Origin: Saccharospirillum sp039982735
GTDB taxonomy: Bacteria > Pseudomonadota > Gammaproteobacteria > Pseudomonadales > Natronospirillaceae
NCBI RefSeq assembly: GCF_039982735.1
Contig: NZ_JBDWXV010000011.1
Span: forward strand, 496,001 to 560,000
Direction: 5' to 3'
Length of the DNA: 64,000 bases
Both the position numbers and the translations under genes were made by a program. The notes beneath the pieces were generated by a model, which made no database searches, had not been told where the DNA came from, and saw nothing but the letters and a program-made list of their open reading frames with translations. Shown here in pieces: positions 24,640 to 35,090 of this stretch (its first letter is position 1; each line of letters begins with the position of its first letter).

Positions 24640-24899
24640 GATACAGTCTCTCACTTCAGTATTATCAAATAGATTTCATAAATGCGACCCTGCATCCTGC
24701 AATGCGACAAAGCCCCGCAAAACGGTGGCCGGCAGGGTGAAAGGGGGTGTCGTTTACTAGAGAATACGCCCGGTTCAACTAGTATCAAACAAGCACCCGA
24801 CATCATCAATCAGACACAGCACAACCCATACTACCTGCAAATCAACAGTGAGCAATGCCTGACATTGCCGGACATTAAAAAGAAAAACAGAGGCCAACA

Positions 24900-27800
24900 A
24901 TGACGCAAACCATGTCTCATCAGCGAAGTGAGTTGCTTGAAAGCTTGCATGCCCGCCTTCAGCCCCACTTCCCGAAAGAGCACAGTGACAACCTGAAGAC
25001 GCTGATTCATGCCCTGTTCAAGCATGCATCAATGCAAGATCTGCTTTCCTATGAAATGACCGACTTGGCCGGTCTGGTAGTTTCAATGTGGCGCACCTTG
25101 CAGGGCGGGAAAGCACAGCATGGGCTGGTCAATGTATTTAATCCCAATGTAGAAGAACACGAGTGGCAGTCGCCGCATACCATTGTGTCTATTTTGCATT
25201 CGGATTTGCCGTTCATTATCGACTCTGTTCGCCTCACCCTGAACCGTCTGGGCGCCAACATTCACACCATTTTTCACGCCAGCCTGGCTGTATCGCGCAA
25301 CAAGAGCGGGCAATTTGACGGCTTTTCGGGCAAGGGTGCCCAGGAGTTGCTGCTGCTGATCGAGGTTGACCGCACAACCATCGCCAGTGAGCGCGATCGT
25401 ATCGAGAGCGAAATTCGTTCCGTGGTTCAGGATGTTGAGCGGGTTGTTGACGATTACACCGCCATTCTGCAGAAAACCCGGGATGCCATCAGCGATTTCA
25501 ACACCCTGAAGTACCCGGTTGATGCCTCGGAACTCGATGAAGGCAAGGTATTCATGAAGTGGCTGGCCAACAACCACTTCACGTTCCTGGCCTATGATGA
25601 ATACGTTGTCGAGGGTGATACGGTTAAGCAGGTTGAAGGCAGTGCGCTAGGGTTGTTCAAAAAGAGCCCGAAACGCCGTGATGAGACCATTGCTGGAATG
25701 TCCGAGCACCGCCGGTCTCATGTCTTTGAAAAAGAACTTCTGATTTTCTCCAAATCCGGTCACCGGGCCAATGTTCATCGTCCGGCCTATTCGGACTACG
25801 TGCTGGTCAAACACTTTAATGACAAGGGTGAAGTTGTTGGCGGGCGCCGTTTTCTGGGGCTTTACACCTCGACCGTTTACAACGAAGCACCGGTGAATAT
25901 CCCTGTTGTGCGGCGTAAAATTGAGTTGGTTCTGGAAAAGAGCGGGTTTGCCGAGGGTGGCCATAATTACAAGGAGCTGGCTTCCATTCTCTTTACTTTC
26001 CCGCGCGACGAACTGATTCAGGCCTCGGTCGATACCCTGTTGAGCATGACGCTGGACGTTCTGGCCATTCAGGAACGCAAGCGCATCCGGTTGCTGCTGC
26101 GCAAGGATATCTATGGCAAGTTCCTGAACGCCATCGTCTATATGCCGCGCGATATCTTCAACTCGCAATTGCGGCAACAGGTGCACGACCTGCTGGTTGA
26201 TCAGTTCGATGTCGAAGGGTCTGATTTCACCACCTTTTTCAGTGAGTCTGTGCTGGCGCGAACGCGTTTCGTTTTCAAACTGAGTCATCCGATCGACGAA
26301 GAATTGCCGACCGAGCTTTTGGAAAAACGCATCGTTCAGATCGCCCGTCGCTGGACGGATGAACTGCAGCAGGCGCTGATCGAGTCGTTCGGTGAAGAAA
26401 AAGGCATGCGTTTTCACCAACGCTATGTTGAGGCCTTTCCGGCCAGCTATCGCGAGCAATACAGCGCCCGGGTAGCGGTGGCTGATATTCAGCGTATGGA
26501 ATCGCTTAATGCGACCAATGCCGACCCCATAACGCTCAGCTTTTATCGTTCGATGGAGCCGACGGGCAGTGAGCTGAAACTGAAGATCTTCAACAAGGGC
26601 TCGGCATTGCTGCTGTCCGACCTTATTCCGGTTCTGGAGAACCTGGGGCTGAAGGTCATCGACGAATACCCCTATGAGATCAATTACGGGGAAGACAGCT
26701 GCATCTGGATCTACGATTTCTCCCTGTTGTACGAGCCTGATCCGGACCTTGATCCGGCCAAATACCGCGATGAGTTCTCCCGGGCCTTTATCAATATCTG
26801 GAATGGCCGGGCTGAAAACGACGCCTACAATCAGCTGATTCTGCGCGCCCGCTTGACCTGGCGCGAAGTCGCCATGTTGCGTGCCTACGCGCATTACATG
26901 AAGCAACTGCGTTTTGGCCTGTCACAGGAATACATCGCCGACACCCTGATCAAATACACCGAGATTACTGACATGCTGGCCGAGCTGTTCTCGGCCCGGT
27001 TCAGCCCGGCCAAACAAAAAGGCAAACCCCAGGTCGACAAGTGGTTGCAGGGTATTGAACAATCACTGGAGAGCGTCAATAACATCAACGAAGACCGCAT
27101 CATGCGGCGCTATGTTGAGCTGATGAAAGCGACCTTGCGCACCAACTTCTATCAGGAAGATGAACCCGGTCGCCGCAAAGATTACATCAGTTTCAAACTG
27201 AACCCGGCCAAAATCAGCGGTATTCCATTGCCCAGGCCGATGTTTGAAATCTTTGTCTACTCACCGCGCGTCGAAGGTGTGCACCTGCGCGGTGGGAAGG
27301 TGGCCCGTGGCGGACTGCGATGGTCCGACCGGATTGAAGATTTCCGTACCGAAGTGTTGGGGTTGGTCAAGGCACAGCAGGTTAAGAACGCGGTTATTGT
27401 ACCCGTGGGTGCCAAAGGCGGATTCGTCGCCAAACAACTCCCATTGGACGGTGATCGCGAAGCCTTTATGCGCGAAGGCATTGCCTGCTACAAAACCTTT
27501 ATTCGGGCGTTGCTGGACGTTACCGACAACCTCAAAGAAGGTGAGCTGATCGCCCCCGAGAATGTCGTGCGCTACGATGAAGACGACCCCTACCTGGTTG
27601 TCGCCGCCGACAAAGGCACCGCAACGTTCTCTGACATTGCCAATGCGGTCGCCGACGAATACGACTTCTGGCTGGGGGATGCCTTTGCCTCGGGCGGCAG
27701 TAATGGGTATGACCACAAGAAAATGGGCATCACTGCCCGGGGCGCCTGGGTCAGCGTACAACGTCACTTTCGAGAGCTGGGGCTGGATGTCCAGAAAGAC

Positions 27801-29717
27801 CCCATCAGCGTGGTTGGCATTGGTGATATGGCCGGCGATGTCTTTGGCAACGGCCTGCTGCGTTCGCAAACGCTGAAACTGGTGGGTGCCTTCAACCACC
27901 TGCATATTTTCGTGGACCCTGAACCCGATGCCGCGGCGAGCTTCGCCGAGCGGCAACGGTTGTTTGACCTGCCGCGTTCGAGCTGGGAAGACTATGATGC
28001 GTCGCTGATTTCCAAAGGGGGCGGCATTTTCAGCCGTACAGCCAAGTCGATTCCGGTTTCGAAGGAAATGAAAGCGGTGTTTGGCATCAGCAAGTCGAAG
28101 ATATCCCCGAACGACCTGATCAGTGCCATGCTCAGGGCGCCGGTGGATCTGTTGTGGAATGGCGGTATCGGCACTTATGTCAAAGCCAGCCACGAAAATC
28201 ATACCGACATCGGCGACAAGGCCAACGATGCGTTACGGGTCAATGGCAACGAGTTACGCTGCAAGGTGATTGGTGAAGGGGGCAACCTGGGCTTCAGTCA
28301 GCTGGGACGGGTGGAGTTCAACCTGAACGGCGGACGCTGCTTTACCGATTTTATCGACAATGCCGGCGGTGTCGATTGTTCTGACCACGAAGTCAACATG
28401 AAGATCTTACTGGACGACCTGGTCGCCAACGGTGACCTGACCGTCAAGCAGCGTAATGAATGGCTGTTCAAGCAGACCGAGGATGTATCCCGACTGGTCT
28501 TGCGCAATAACTATCGCCAAACTCAGGCGTTGGGTCTGGCGTTCACCGAGTCGAGCCGCCGTGTGGAAGAATACCGCCGTCTGATCAATTCGATGGAAGC
28601 CGCTGGAAAGCTGAATCGCTCGCTCGAGTTTTTGCCCTCGGACGACGACATTACAGAGCGCAAGACCCGCGGTCTGGGTCTGACGCGGCCTGAGTTGTCT
28701 GTGCTGATTTCCTACGTGAAAGGAGATCTGAAAGAGCAGCTGATTCGCGAAAATGTCGCTGAAGATGCCTACCTGGAAGACGCGGTAACAACCGTATTTC
28801 CGGAAAAAATGCTCAAGAAGTTCGAAGGGCCGATGCGCCAGCACCGGTTGAAGTCGGAAATTGTCGCCACTCAGGTTGCCAACGACATCTTCAACTACAT
28901 GGGCATCGCCTACTTCAACCGGCTTCAGGAAAGCACCGGCGCATCGCCCGTTGAAGCGGCCAAAGCATACGTGGCAGCGCGGGATATCTTCGGATTGCAT
29001 GGATTGTGGGATCAGATCGAAGCTCTGGATCATCAGGTTCCGTGCGAGCTGCAAAGCCAGCTGATGTTACGCACCGCCCGGATGGTCCGGCGCGCCAGCC
29101 GCTGGTTGGTGAAGAATTACCGCACCGGAATCGACATCAGCAACGTCATCAGTTTGTATCGGGAGCCGGTAGAACGGATGATTGATGCGCTGGAAACGCT
29201 GTTGCCTGAAGAGCAAAAAGAGAACTGGCTGAAAGAAGCGGCTGCACTGGAAGAGCAGGGGATACCGGCTGACGTGGCACGGCGTGTCTGTGCTTCCGAA
29301 ATTCTGTACACGACCCTGGGGGTCATCGCGGTGGCTCAGACCCAGGAGCGCGACCCCATGCTGGTTGCCCAGGGTTATTTCAGGGTCGGCGATGCGCTGG
29401 AACTGGATAATTTTGCCAACCAGGTCAACAGCCTCAGTGTCAATACGCACTGGCAGGCTATGGCCCGGGAGTCATTTCGGGACGACCTGGAATGGCAACA
29501 AAGACGCATTACCCAGGGTCTGTTTGCGCAAATGGAGAAGGGCAGTGAGCTGGAACCGGTGGTCTCTGAATGGCTGGAACGCAACACCATTCTGGTAGAG
29601 CGCTGGTTACGGATGATGAGTGAAATTCGGGCTGTCAATGAGCCCGAGTTCAGCATGTACAGCGTCGCGATTCGCGAACTGCTGGATCTGTCACAGGCAA
29701 CTATGCCAGAACTCTGA
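24900..29717 (+). CDS. gdhB: NAD-specific glutamate dehydrogenase, 180-kDa class
   Basis: This very large enzyme (1605 residues) oxidatively deaminates glutamate to 2-oxoglutarate and ammonia with NAD. It belongs to the L_180 class, known from Streptomyces, Pseudomonas and Caulobacter. A long N-terminal regulatory region (about 1-700, with ACT-like segments) precedes the catalytic domain. The catalytic region has RGGKVARGGLRWSDR, the lysine-containing VPVGAKGGFVAKQ (near residue 842) and a nucleotide-binding GIGDMAGDVFGNG. A C-terminal helical extension follows to 1605. It is monocistronic, with a strong terminator 30 bp after the stop. The role is glutamate or arginine catabolism. Confidence 0.95.
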   Translation: MTQTMSHQRSELLESLHARLQPHFPKEHSDNLKTLIHALFKHASMQDLLSYEMTDLAGLVVSMWRTLQGGKAQHGLVNVFNPNVEEHEWQSPHTIVSILHSDLPFIIDSVRLTLNRLGANIHTIFHASLAVSRNKSGQFDGFSGKGAQELLLLIEVDRTTIASERDRIESEIRSVVQDVERVVDDYTAILQKTRDAISDFNTLKYPVDASELDEGKVFMKWLANNHFTFLAYDEYVVEGDTVKQVEGSALGLFKKSPKRRDETIAGMSEHRRSHVFEKELLIFSKSGHRANVHRPAYSDYVLVKHFNDKGEVVGGRRFLGLYTSTVYNEAPVNIPVVRRKIELVLEKSGFAEGGHNYKELASILFTFPRDELIQASVDTLLSMTLDVLAIQERKRIRLLLRKDIYGKFLNAIVYMPRDIFNSQLRQQVHDLLVDQFDVEGSDFTTFFSESVLARTRFVFKLSHPIDEELPTELLEKRIVQIARRWTDELQQALIESFGEEKGMRFHQRYVEAFPASYREQYSARVAVADIQRMESLNATNADPITLSFYRSMEPTGSELKLKIFNKGSALLLSDLIPVLENLGLKVIDEYPYEINYGEDSCIWIYDFSLLYEPDPDLDPAKYRDEFSRAFINIWNGRAENDAYNQLILRARLTWREVAMLRAYAHYMKQLRFGLSQEYIADTLIKYTEITDMLAELFSARFSPAKQKGKPQVDKWLQGIEQSLESVNNINEDRIMRRYVELMKATLRTNFYQEDEPGRRKDYISFKLNPAKISGIPLPRPMFEIFVYSPRVEGVHLRGGKVARGGLRWSDRIEDFRTEVLGLVKAQQVKNAVIVPVGAKGGFVAKQLPLDGDREAFMREGIACYKTFIRALLDVTDNLKEGELIAPENVVRYDEDDPYLVVAADKGTATFSDIANAVADEYDFWLGDAFASGGSNGYDHKKMGITARGAWVSVQRHFRELGLDVQKDPISVVGIGDMAGDVFGNGLLRSQTLKLVGAFNHLHIFVDPEPDAAASFAERQRLFDLPRSSWEDYDASLISKGGGIFSRTAKSIPVSKEMKAVFGISKSKISPNDLISAMLRAPVDLLWNGGIGTYVKASHENHTDIGDKANDALRVNGNELRCKVIGEGGNLGFSQLGRVEFNLNGGRCFTDFIDNAGGVDCSDHEVNMKILLDDLVANGDLTVKQRNEWLFKQTEDVSRLVLRNNYRQTQALGLAFTESSRRVEEYRRLINSMEAAGKLNRSLEFLPSDDDITERKTRGLGLTRPELSVLISYVKGDLKEQLIRENVAEDAYLEDAVTTVFPEKMLKKFEGPMRQHRLKSEIVATQVANDIFNYMGIAYFNRLQESTGASPVEAAKAYVAARDIFGLHGLWDQIEALDHQVPCELQSQLMLRTARMVRRASRWLVKNYRTGIDISNVISLYREPVERMIDALETLLPEEQKENWLKEAAALEEQGIPADVARRVCASEILYTTLGVIAVAQTQERDPMLVAQGYFRVGDALELDNFANQVNSLSVNTHWQAMARESFRDDLEWQQRRITQGLFAQMEKGSELEPVVSEWLERNTILVERWLRMMSEIRAVNEPEFSMYSVAIRELLDLSQATMPEL

Positions 29718-29747
29718 AGCAACAAGGGTAAGCAGAAGACTGTTTGA

Positions 29748-29774
29748 AAAAAGGCTCCCCCGGGAGCCTTTTTT
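29748..29774 (+). terminator. Rho-independent terminator of gdhB
   Basis: A-tract, GGCTC-CCCGG-GAGCC stem and TTTTTT tail. The A6/T6 flanks extend the stem, so it could also work in reverse. Confidence 0.92.
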
Positions 29775-29867
29775 GGTAATGGTCAGCTTGTTTGCGCATT
29801 GAAAGTCAGCATAATCAAGGTCTGAACACCCTTCACCGATTCCGACACCCCCGGAGACCCGTTCTGC

Positions 29868-30092
29868 ATGGCGCAGCACCTCATTGTGGATTTGTACATT
29901 TCAGCAGATGACTATCTGCGACATTACAAAGGACAGGTATCACAGGTGGTGTGCGAAGCGCGTGATGGTCGGCGGGTTCGATTCCCGTCCAGTATTCTGC
30001 AGCGCTTCGTCACCCGAAGTGGCATACACGGCAGTTTTCGCATTGAATTTGACGATGCCAACAAACTGGTATCCGTTAAACGTATTGCCTGA
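29868..30092 (+). CDS. DUF2835 small protein
   Basis: This 74-residue soluble protein of the DUF2835 family carries the typical ISADDYLRHYKGQ opening, a V-x-C-E-A-R-D-G-R-R strand pair, and FPSSILQRFVTRSGIHGSFRI. The function is not known. GGAG lies about 11 nt before the ATG. It sits between gdhB and pyrD on the same strand, with about 76 bp to pyrD. Confidence 0.82.
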   Translation: MAQHLIVDLYISADDYLRHYKGQVSQVVCEARDGRRVRFPSSILQRFVTRSGIHGSFRIEFDDANKLVSVKRIA

Positions 30093-30168
30093 TTGAAGCC
30101 TGCTGGCGGCTCTTAAGTCTGGGCTGGGCCGGTGCTATACTGCGCGCCGTCCAAAACGGAGCCTGCCC

Positions 30169-31188
30169 ATGTATAACCTGATCCGCCGTGCCTTGTTTAC
30201 CCTCAGTCCGGAAACCTCCCACGATCTCAGTCTCGATGGGTTGGGTGCTTTGCAGCGGCTGGGGGTATTGAGCGCGTTCAGCAAGAAACCGGAAGGCCGG
30301 CGGACAACGTTGTGGGGCATCGATTTCGAGAATCCGGTCGGTTTGGCTGCCGGGCTCGACAAGAATGCCGATTATCTGGATGCGCTGGGGACCCTCGGCT
30401 TTGGCTTTGTTGAAGTGGGCACGGTAACACCGCGGCCACAACCCGGTAATCCGCATCCGCGACTGTTTCGGTTGCCCGAGCATCAGGCAATCATCAACCG
30501 AATGGGCTTCAACAACAAAGGTGTCGACTACTTGGTAGAGCGCGTTAAACGCAGCCAATACCGCGGTGTTATCGGCATCAATATCGGTAAGAACAAGGAC
30601 ACTCCGGAAGAAGACGCTCTGAACGATTACCTCACCTGTCTCGACAAAGTTTACGCCCATGCGCACTACGTGGTGGTCAATGTGTCGTCACCGAATACCC
30701 CCGGGCTGCGCAATCTTCAGTTTGGCGAGGCGTTGACCCGTTTGCTGGCAGGGCTCAAAGAGCGACAGCAACACTTGACGGCGATTGATGGGTTTAAGCC
30801 GCTGCTGATCAAGATCGCCCCGGACATGACCGCCGAAGAAGTGCAGAGTGTGGCCCGGGCCCTGGCAGAGTCTGGCATTGATGGTGTGGTGGCGACCAAC
30901 ACCACCCTGGCTCGCGATGCCGTTGCAGGCCACCCTCATGCAGAGGAAAGCGGCGGCTTGAGTGGCGCCCCCTTGCTCGAGTCGTCGAACCGGGTGCTGA
31001 CCCTGCTGCGCGAGGTGCTTCCAGCGCAGGTGCCCATCATCGGCGTTGGCGGCATCTGTTCTGCCACTGACGCCCGGAAAAAGTGGGATGCCGGCGCCGA
31101 TCTGATTCAGATCTACAGCGGGTTCATTTATCAGGGGCCAGGCCTGATTCGGGACTGTGTGCGGGCTTCTTTGTCTCAGGCCAAATAA
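30169..31188 (+). CDS. pyrD: Dihydroorotate dehydrogenase (quinone), class 2
   Basis: PyrD oxidises dihydroorotate to orotate in pyrimidine synthesis and passes electrons to membrane quinone. The 339-residue protein has the class 2 N-terminal membrane-associating helices (residues 1-35), FMN-binding GLAAGLDKNADYLDALG, catalytic serine S174 in VNVSSPNTPGLRNLQ, and C-terminal GVGGICSATDARKK with the GADLIQIYSGF phosphate site. The start ATG follows GGAG at about 8 nt. Order pyrD-rmf-rlmKL resembles the E. coli and Pseudomonas regions. Confidence 0.96.
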   Translation: MYNLIRRALFTLSPETSHDLSLDGLGALQRLGVLSAFSKKPEGRRTTLWGIDFENPVGLAAGLDKNADYLDALGTLGFGFVEVGTVTPRPQPGNPHPRLFRLPEHQAIINRMGFNNKGVDYLVERVKRSQYRGVIGINIGKNKDTPEEDALNDYLTCLDKVYAHAHYVVVNVSSPNTPGLRNLQFGEALTRLLAGLKERQQHLTAIDGFKPLLIKIAPDMTAEEVQSVARALAESGIDGVVATNTTLARDAVAGHPHAEESGGLSGAPLLESSNRVLTLLREVLPAQVPIIGVGGICSATDARKKWDAGADLIQIYSGFIYQGPGLIRDCVRASLSQAK

Positions 31189-31240
31189 GGCTGAGTTTGG
31201 GTTATAAAGGGGGTAGGGCCAGAGCTGGAAAGGGTTACAA

Positions 31241-31266
31241 AAAAGCCGGCAGAGTGGCCGGCTTTT
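31241..31266. terminator. Bidirectional terminator between pyrD and rmf
   Basis: AAAAGCCGGC-AGAGTG-GCCGGCTTTT forms a perfect 10-bp stem with A/T flanks on both sides, serving the convergent pyrD and rmf genes. Confidence 0.9.
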
Positions 31267-31299
31267 GAGTCAAGGGTAGTTAATGTTGGATGACAAGGG

Positions 31300-31515
31300 T
31301 CAGTGGGGCATCAGTACTTCGTTGATACGGTGTACACCGCGTACGCCTGTGAAACCATCCCACTGATCGGATCGTCCTTCGCGCCACCCGTTCATCCACT
31401 CCTGATGGACCTCGGGTTTGCCGTCGGGACATAAACTTTTGGATCTACCCTCAAGACCAGCCATGTAGCCTTTTTGATAAGCACGTCCTAGCGGGTCACG
31501 TTTTTGTCGCTTCAT
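31300..31515 (-). CDS. rmf: Ribosome modulation factor
   Basis: Rmf dimerises 70S ribosomes into inactive 100S particles in stationary phase. The 71-residue protein begins MKRQKRDPLGRAYQKGYMAG, closely matching E. coli Rmf, then has the GRSKSLCP and WMNGWREGRSDQWDG motifs. It has a C-terminal extension of about 16 residues relative to the 55-residue E. coli protein, as in Pseudomonas-type Rmf. AGAGAGG lies just before the ATG. The 295 bp upstream (31516-31810), which must contain its promoter, show no credible gene and include an imperfect inverted repeat GTTGTAATTGCAAC. Confidence 0.94.
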   Translation of the reverse strand: MKRQKRDPLGRAYQKGYMAGLEGRSKSLCPDGKPEVHQEWMNGWREGRSDQWDGFTGVRGVHRINEVLMPH

Positions 31516-31810
31516 AAATAGACCTCTCTTTCAGTCCATGGGAATAAACCCGGCCTTCCGAGCCGAGCGCTGTGAAGCTCTTAATACGACTATCCTTCTG
31601 GTACTGTTGTATCGAAAGATGGCCACCGGTGTCGATGACCAATTCAGTCTAAAAAACCTCGTTTTAAGTGCTCGATGTCATAAAATGGTGGTTGTAATTG
31701 CAACACTGCTCTGGAATCGGTGTTGTGAGGCGAGCCATCTAACCCTGTTCGTGGGTTTTAATAAACTCCCGGCAGTCATTTTTATTTTTTTATAGAGATT
31801 TTGTCTAACC

Positions 31811-33961
31811 ATGCCTTCAGACGCTGTTCAAACGCCGCACAACGAAATCTGGATCACCTGTCCGAATGGGTTTCATGCCTTGCTCAAGCGGGAAATTACT
31901 GACCTTACCGGTGTGGTCCCGCGCGACTGGGCCCGAGGCATGGCGCTTGACGCCCCTTTACTGGAAGCCTATCGCCTGTGTCTATGGAGCCGGCTCGCCA
32001 ACCGTATTTATTTGCCACTGGGGCAGACGGACGAGATGAGCATGGACGGGCTCAAGGCATTGGTTGACAGCATCGACTGGGATCAGCATGTGCGGCCCTC
32101 GGGCACGCTCAGAGTGGATTTTCAGGGGCACCTGCCGGGTATAGATGACTCCCGGTATGGCGGACAGAAGGTTAAGGATTTTATTGTCGACCAGATGCGC
32201 GAACGCCATGGCGTCCGCCCTGATGTGGACCGGGATGCACCGGACATCAGCGTTGTGGTGCTCATTGGGCGCAAACGCATCGACCTGGCGCTTGATCTGT
32301 CGGGCGATTCGCTGCACCGGCGTGGTTACCGACGGGCAACCGGTCCGGCCCCGTTGAAGGAGAACCTGGCGGCGGCATTGCTGTTGGCCACTGGTTGGCC
32401 TGAGCGAGCACGGGCCGGAGAAAGCTTTATCGATCCGTTGTGTGGTTCGGGCACCTTGGTAATCGAAGCGGCGATGATCGCCGCCGACTTTGCTCCGGGG
32501 TTGTTGCGGCCCAGGTTTGGCTTTGAAGGCTGGCTCGGGCATGACCGGGCAGCCTGGAACACCTTGCTGGGTGAAGCGCGCGCCAGGCGCCAGGACGGTG
32601 AAGCCGCCATGGTGCCGGTACTTGGATACGATGCCGATGGCGGTGTTGTTGCCCGTGCCAATGAAACCCTGGAGCGGCTTGGCCTCAGTCGCCAGACACG
32701 CTGTTATCACAAGCCACTGGCCGAATGGTCGCGGCCCACGCATCTGGCACTCAAGCCTGGACTGGTAGTGACCAATCCGCCCTATGGCGAACGTCTGGGT
32801 AACAAACCGGAGTTGCTGTCGCTTTACCTTAAACTGGGTAACCTGGCTCAGACCGAGTTGGCGGACTGGACGGTGGCATTGCTGACGTCCGATACCGTTC
32901 TGGCGCGGGAAACGGGGCTGCGTGCTGCCGAGAAACTGCGTTTTTTTAATGGCCCTATAGAAACTCACCTCTATGTGTTTCCGGTCGGAGAGCGCACCGC
33001 CCATCAACCCAGTCAGCAGGTGGCGCAGGATGACGCCTTGCGCAATCGGTTGTTAAAAAACCTGAAATTGCGGCAAAAGTGGCTCAAAAAGGAAAGCATA
33101 GAAGCCTACCGCTTGTACGACGCTGATTTGCCCGAATTTGCCATCGCCATCGACTGCTACGGCGACAGTCTGCATGTTCAGGAATACGCACCGCCCAAGG
33201 AAATACCCGAAGAGAAAGCCCGGCAACGCCTGATGCACGCCCTGGCGGTACTGGGCGACGTCACCGGGATTCCCGCCGAGCGTACCGTGCTCAAGCAGCG
33301 CCAGCGTCAGCGTGGCAAACAGCAATACGAACGAAAAGACAGTGCGGGTGACGTCTTCACCATTTCCGAACACGGCGTGAATTTGCAGATTAACCTGAGG
33401 GATTATCTCGATACCGGGGTCTTTCTGGATCACCGGCCGACACGGCACTGGATACAACAGCATTCCCAGGGCAAACGCTTCCTGAATTTGTTCAGCTATA
33501 CCGGCGCGGCAACGGCCCATGCCCTGGTCGGTGGTGCCACCAGTACAACCAGTGTGGATCTGTCGCGCACTTACCTGAACTGGGCGAAAGACAATTTACG
33601 CCATAATGGCGGTCAGGTTTCTGGCCATCATCGCTTTATCCAGGCCGATTGCATGACCTGGATTGAAGAAAACAACGAGACGTTTGATCTGATTTTTATG
33701 GACCCGCCGACCTTCAGCAACTCGGCCCGTATGACGGATACCCTGGACATACAGCGGGATCACCCGGGCCTGATCCGTGCGGCCATGAACTCACTGGCCA
33801 GCGACGGGGTGCTGATATTTTCCAACAACTTCCGCAAGTTCAAGCTGGATCCGGAATTACAGGCCCGGTATGACGTAAAGGACGTGACTCAGGTGTCGAT
33901 TCCATTCGATTTCAAACGCTCACGCCCGCATCAGTGCTGGCACTTTCACCACAAAGGGTAG
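31811..33961 (+). CDS. rlmL: RlmKL, bifunctional 23S rRNA methyltransferase (m2G2445 / m7G2069)
   Basis: This fused enzyme makes m2G2445 and m7G2069 in 23S rRNA. The 716-residue protein has an N-terminal THUMP region (to about 160), then the RlmL catalytic domain with FIDPLCGSGTLVIEAA and VVTNPPYGERLG. The RlmK domain has FLDHRPTRHWI, FLNLFSYTGAATAHA and FMDPPTFSNS. The length matches the family (about 700). It lies upstream of convergent rlmG, and with trmA and miaE forms a group of RNA modification genes. Confidence 0.96.
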   Translation: MPSDAVQTPHNEIWITCPNGFHALLKREITDLTGVVPRDWARGMALDAPLLEAYRLCLWSRLANRIYLPLGQTDEMSMDGLKALVDSIDWDQHVRPSGTLRVDFQGHLPGIDDSRYGGQKVKDFIVDQMRERHGVRPDVDRDAPDISVVVLIGRKRIDLALDLSGDSLHRRGYRRATGPAPLKENLAAALLLATGWPERARAGESFIDPLCGSGTLVIEAAMIAADFAPGLLRPRFGFEGWLGHDRAAWNTLLGEARARRQDGEAAMVPVLGYDADGGVVARANETLERLGLSRQTRCYHKPLAEWSRPTHLALKPGLVVTNPPYGERLGNKPELLSLYLKLGNLAQTELADWTVALLTSDTVLARETGLRAAEKLRFFNGPIETHLYVFPVGERTAHQPSQQVAQDDALRNRLLKNLKLRQKWLKKESIEAYRLYDADLPEFAIAIDCYGDSLHVQEYAPPKEIPEEKARQRLMHALAVLGDVTGIPAERTVLKQRQRQRGKQQYERKDSAGDVFTISEHGVNLQINLRDYLDTGVFLDHRPTRHWIQQHSQGKRFLNLFSYTGAATAHALVGGATSTTSVDLSRTYLNWAKDNLRHNGGQVSGHHRFIQADCMTWIEENNETFDLIFMDPPTFSNSARMTDTLDIQRDHPGLIRAAMNSLASDGVLIFSNNFRKFKLDPELQARYDVKDVTQVSIPFDFKRSRPHQCWHFHHKG

Positions 33962-33998
33962 TTTCAGCGGCCGGTACGCATTGAATAGGGTTCCCAGG

Positions 33999-35090
33999 TT
34001 ATGGCTTGGGGCCCGTGCACCGGAAGATGACAAACTTCGGGTGCTGGCTCACCGGGGTGACCTGACTGAACCAGCGTTTCAGAGTCTTGTGATAGTTGAG
34101 GTGCCGGTTTCCAACCACCCAGAATTCGCCGTTGTCCGCCAGGGCGCCTGCAGCCTGCTCGAACAGGCTGTGGGCTATATCGGTGGTTAGGGTAGTGCTC
34201 TGATGAAACGGCGGATTGCAGAGAATGAGCGGTAGACCCGTTAGGCCAAGGCCGCTCAGGCCATTGTTGTGATGGAGGTGGACCTGTCGTCCGTTACCGG
34301 CTGCACTGGCCGTAGCTGAAGCAGTGGCCTGGCGGCTCTCGTCGATTAGAATGGCCTGGCTGTGCGGATGTCGGTGCAGATAATTCAGCGCCAGAACCCC
34401 ATTGCCGCAACCCAGGTCCACAAACCGGTCGACCGCCGGTAACTGGTCGAATACAGCCAGAAAGGCCAGTGCGCCCGGGTCGGGGCGGGCTTCGCTGAAA
34501 CAGCCGGGCAGGGACACCAGGTTGACCTGACCGGCGATATAGTCATGAGCCAATTCTGGCGAGCCTTGATTGAGCGGGTCCGTCAGCGTGACGCACCGGG
34601 CTTTTTTGACCGCCAATCCCGGATTGATCTGTCCAAAATACCGCTGCATGACCTTCTGGTGACCTCGGCTCAGGTGTTTGACCATACCGGCTACCCAGCA
34701 TTGTCCGCCTTCGGCGATTCGCCTGGCGATCTGGCTCAATTGCCACTCAAAAAGCGTCAGCGATTTGGGGGCGTGCAGAATCACCAATGCGTAGTGGTCC
34801 TTCAGGTCAGCGCTGGATTCAATAAGACGGGGTGTACTGGCCTGGTTGGCGCTGACGTTCAGCTTCAAGGCTTCACCGGCCATGGCGCTGTCGCTCCACC
34901 AGTCCGGGCTGGTCGAAGCCAGGGCCGTCGCCAGTGCGCCAAAACCGTCGTTGACCAGCAGCATCGGGCCAGCAGGGCCGTCGTAAGTCTGGAGCCGCTG
35001 CAATACCAGTTCATCGGCCGCGTTGTAAGCTTGCAAGTCCGGGGCCGGTGGCACCCGGCTGAGCGTTAACTGAGTCAGATCCCCAATCAT
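33999..35090 (-). CDS. rlmG: RlmG, 23S rRNA (guanine-1835-N2) methyltransferase
   Basis: RlmG methylates G1835 of 23S rRNA. The 363-residue protein has a degenerate N-terminal methyltransferase-like domain and a catalytic C-terminal domain with FVDLGCGNGVLALNY (SAM site) and LILCNPPFHQSTTL. I prefer RlmG over the related 16S enzyme RsmC because of the N-terminal AYNAADELVLQRL and the C-terminal VGNRHLNYHKTLKRWF blocks, which match E. coli RlmG. Its start shares one base with the trmA stop (TGATG), so it is coupled to trmA. Confidence 0.9.
   Translation of the reverse strand: MIGDLTQLTLSRVPPAPDLQAYNAADELVLQRLQTYDGPAGPMLLVNDGFGALATALASTSPDWWSDSAMAGEALKLNVSANQASTPRLIESSADLKDHYALVILHAPKSLTLFEWQLSQIARRIAEGGQCWVAGMVKHLSRGHQKVMQRYFGQINPGLAVKKARCVTLTDPLNQGSPELAHDYIAGQVNLVSLPGCFSEARPDPGALAFLAVFDQLPAVDRFVDLGCGNGVLALNYLHRHPHSQAILIDESRQATASATASAAGNGRQVHLHHNNGLSGLGLTGLPLILCNPPFHQSTTLTTDIAHSLFEQAAGALADNGEFWVVGNRHLNYHKTLKRWFSQVTPVSQHPKFVIFRCTGPKP

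Noticed and set aside
31300..31515. C-terminal extension of Rmf as a novelty
   Set aside because: The longer form is, as I recall, normal in Pseudomonas-type Rmf, so it is a lineage feature and not a fusion.
31538..31795. 85-codon open frame between rmf and rlmKL
   Set aside because: No RBS, odd composition with many Cys and Leu, no recognisable motif, and it occupies the region that must hold the rmf promoter.
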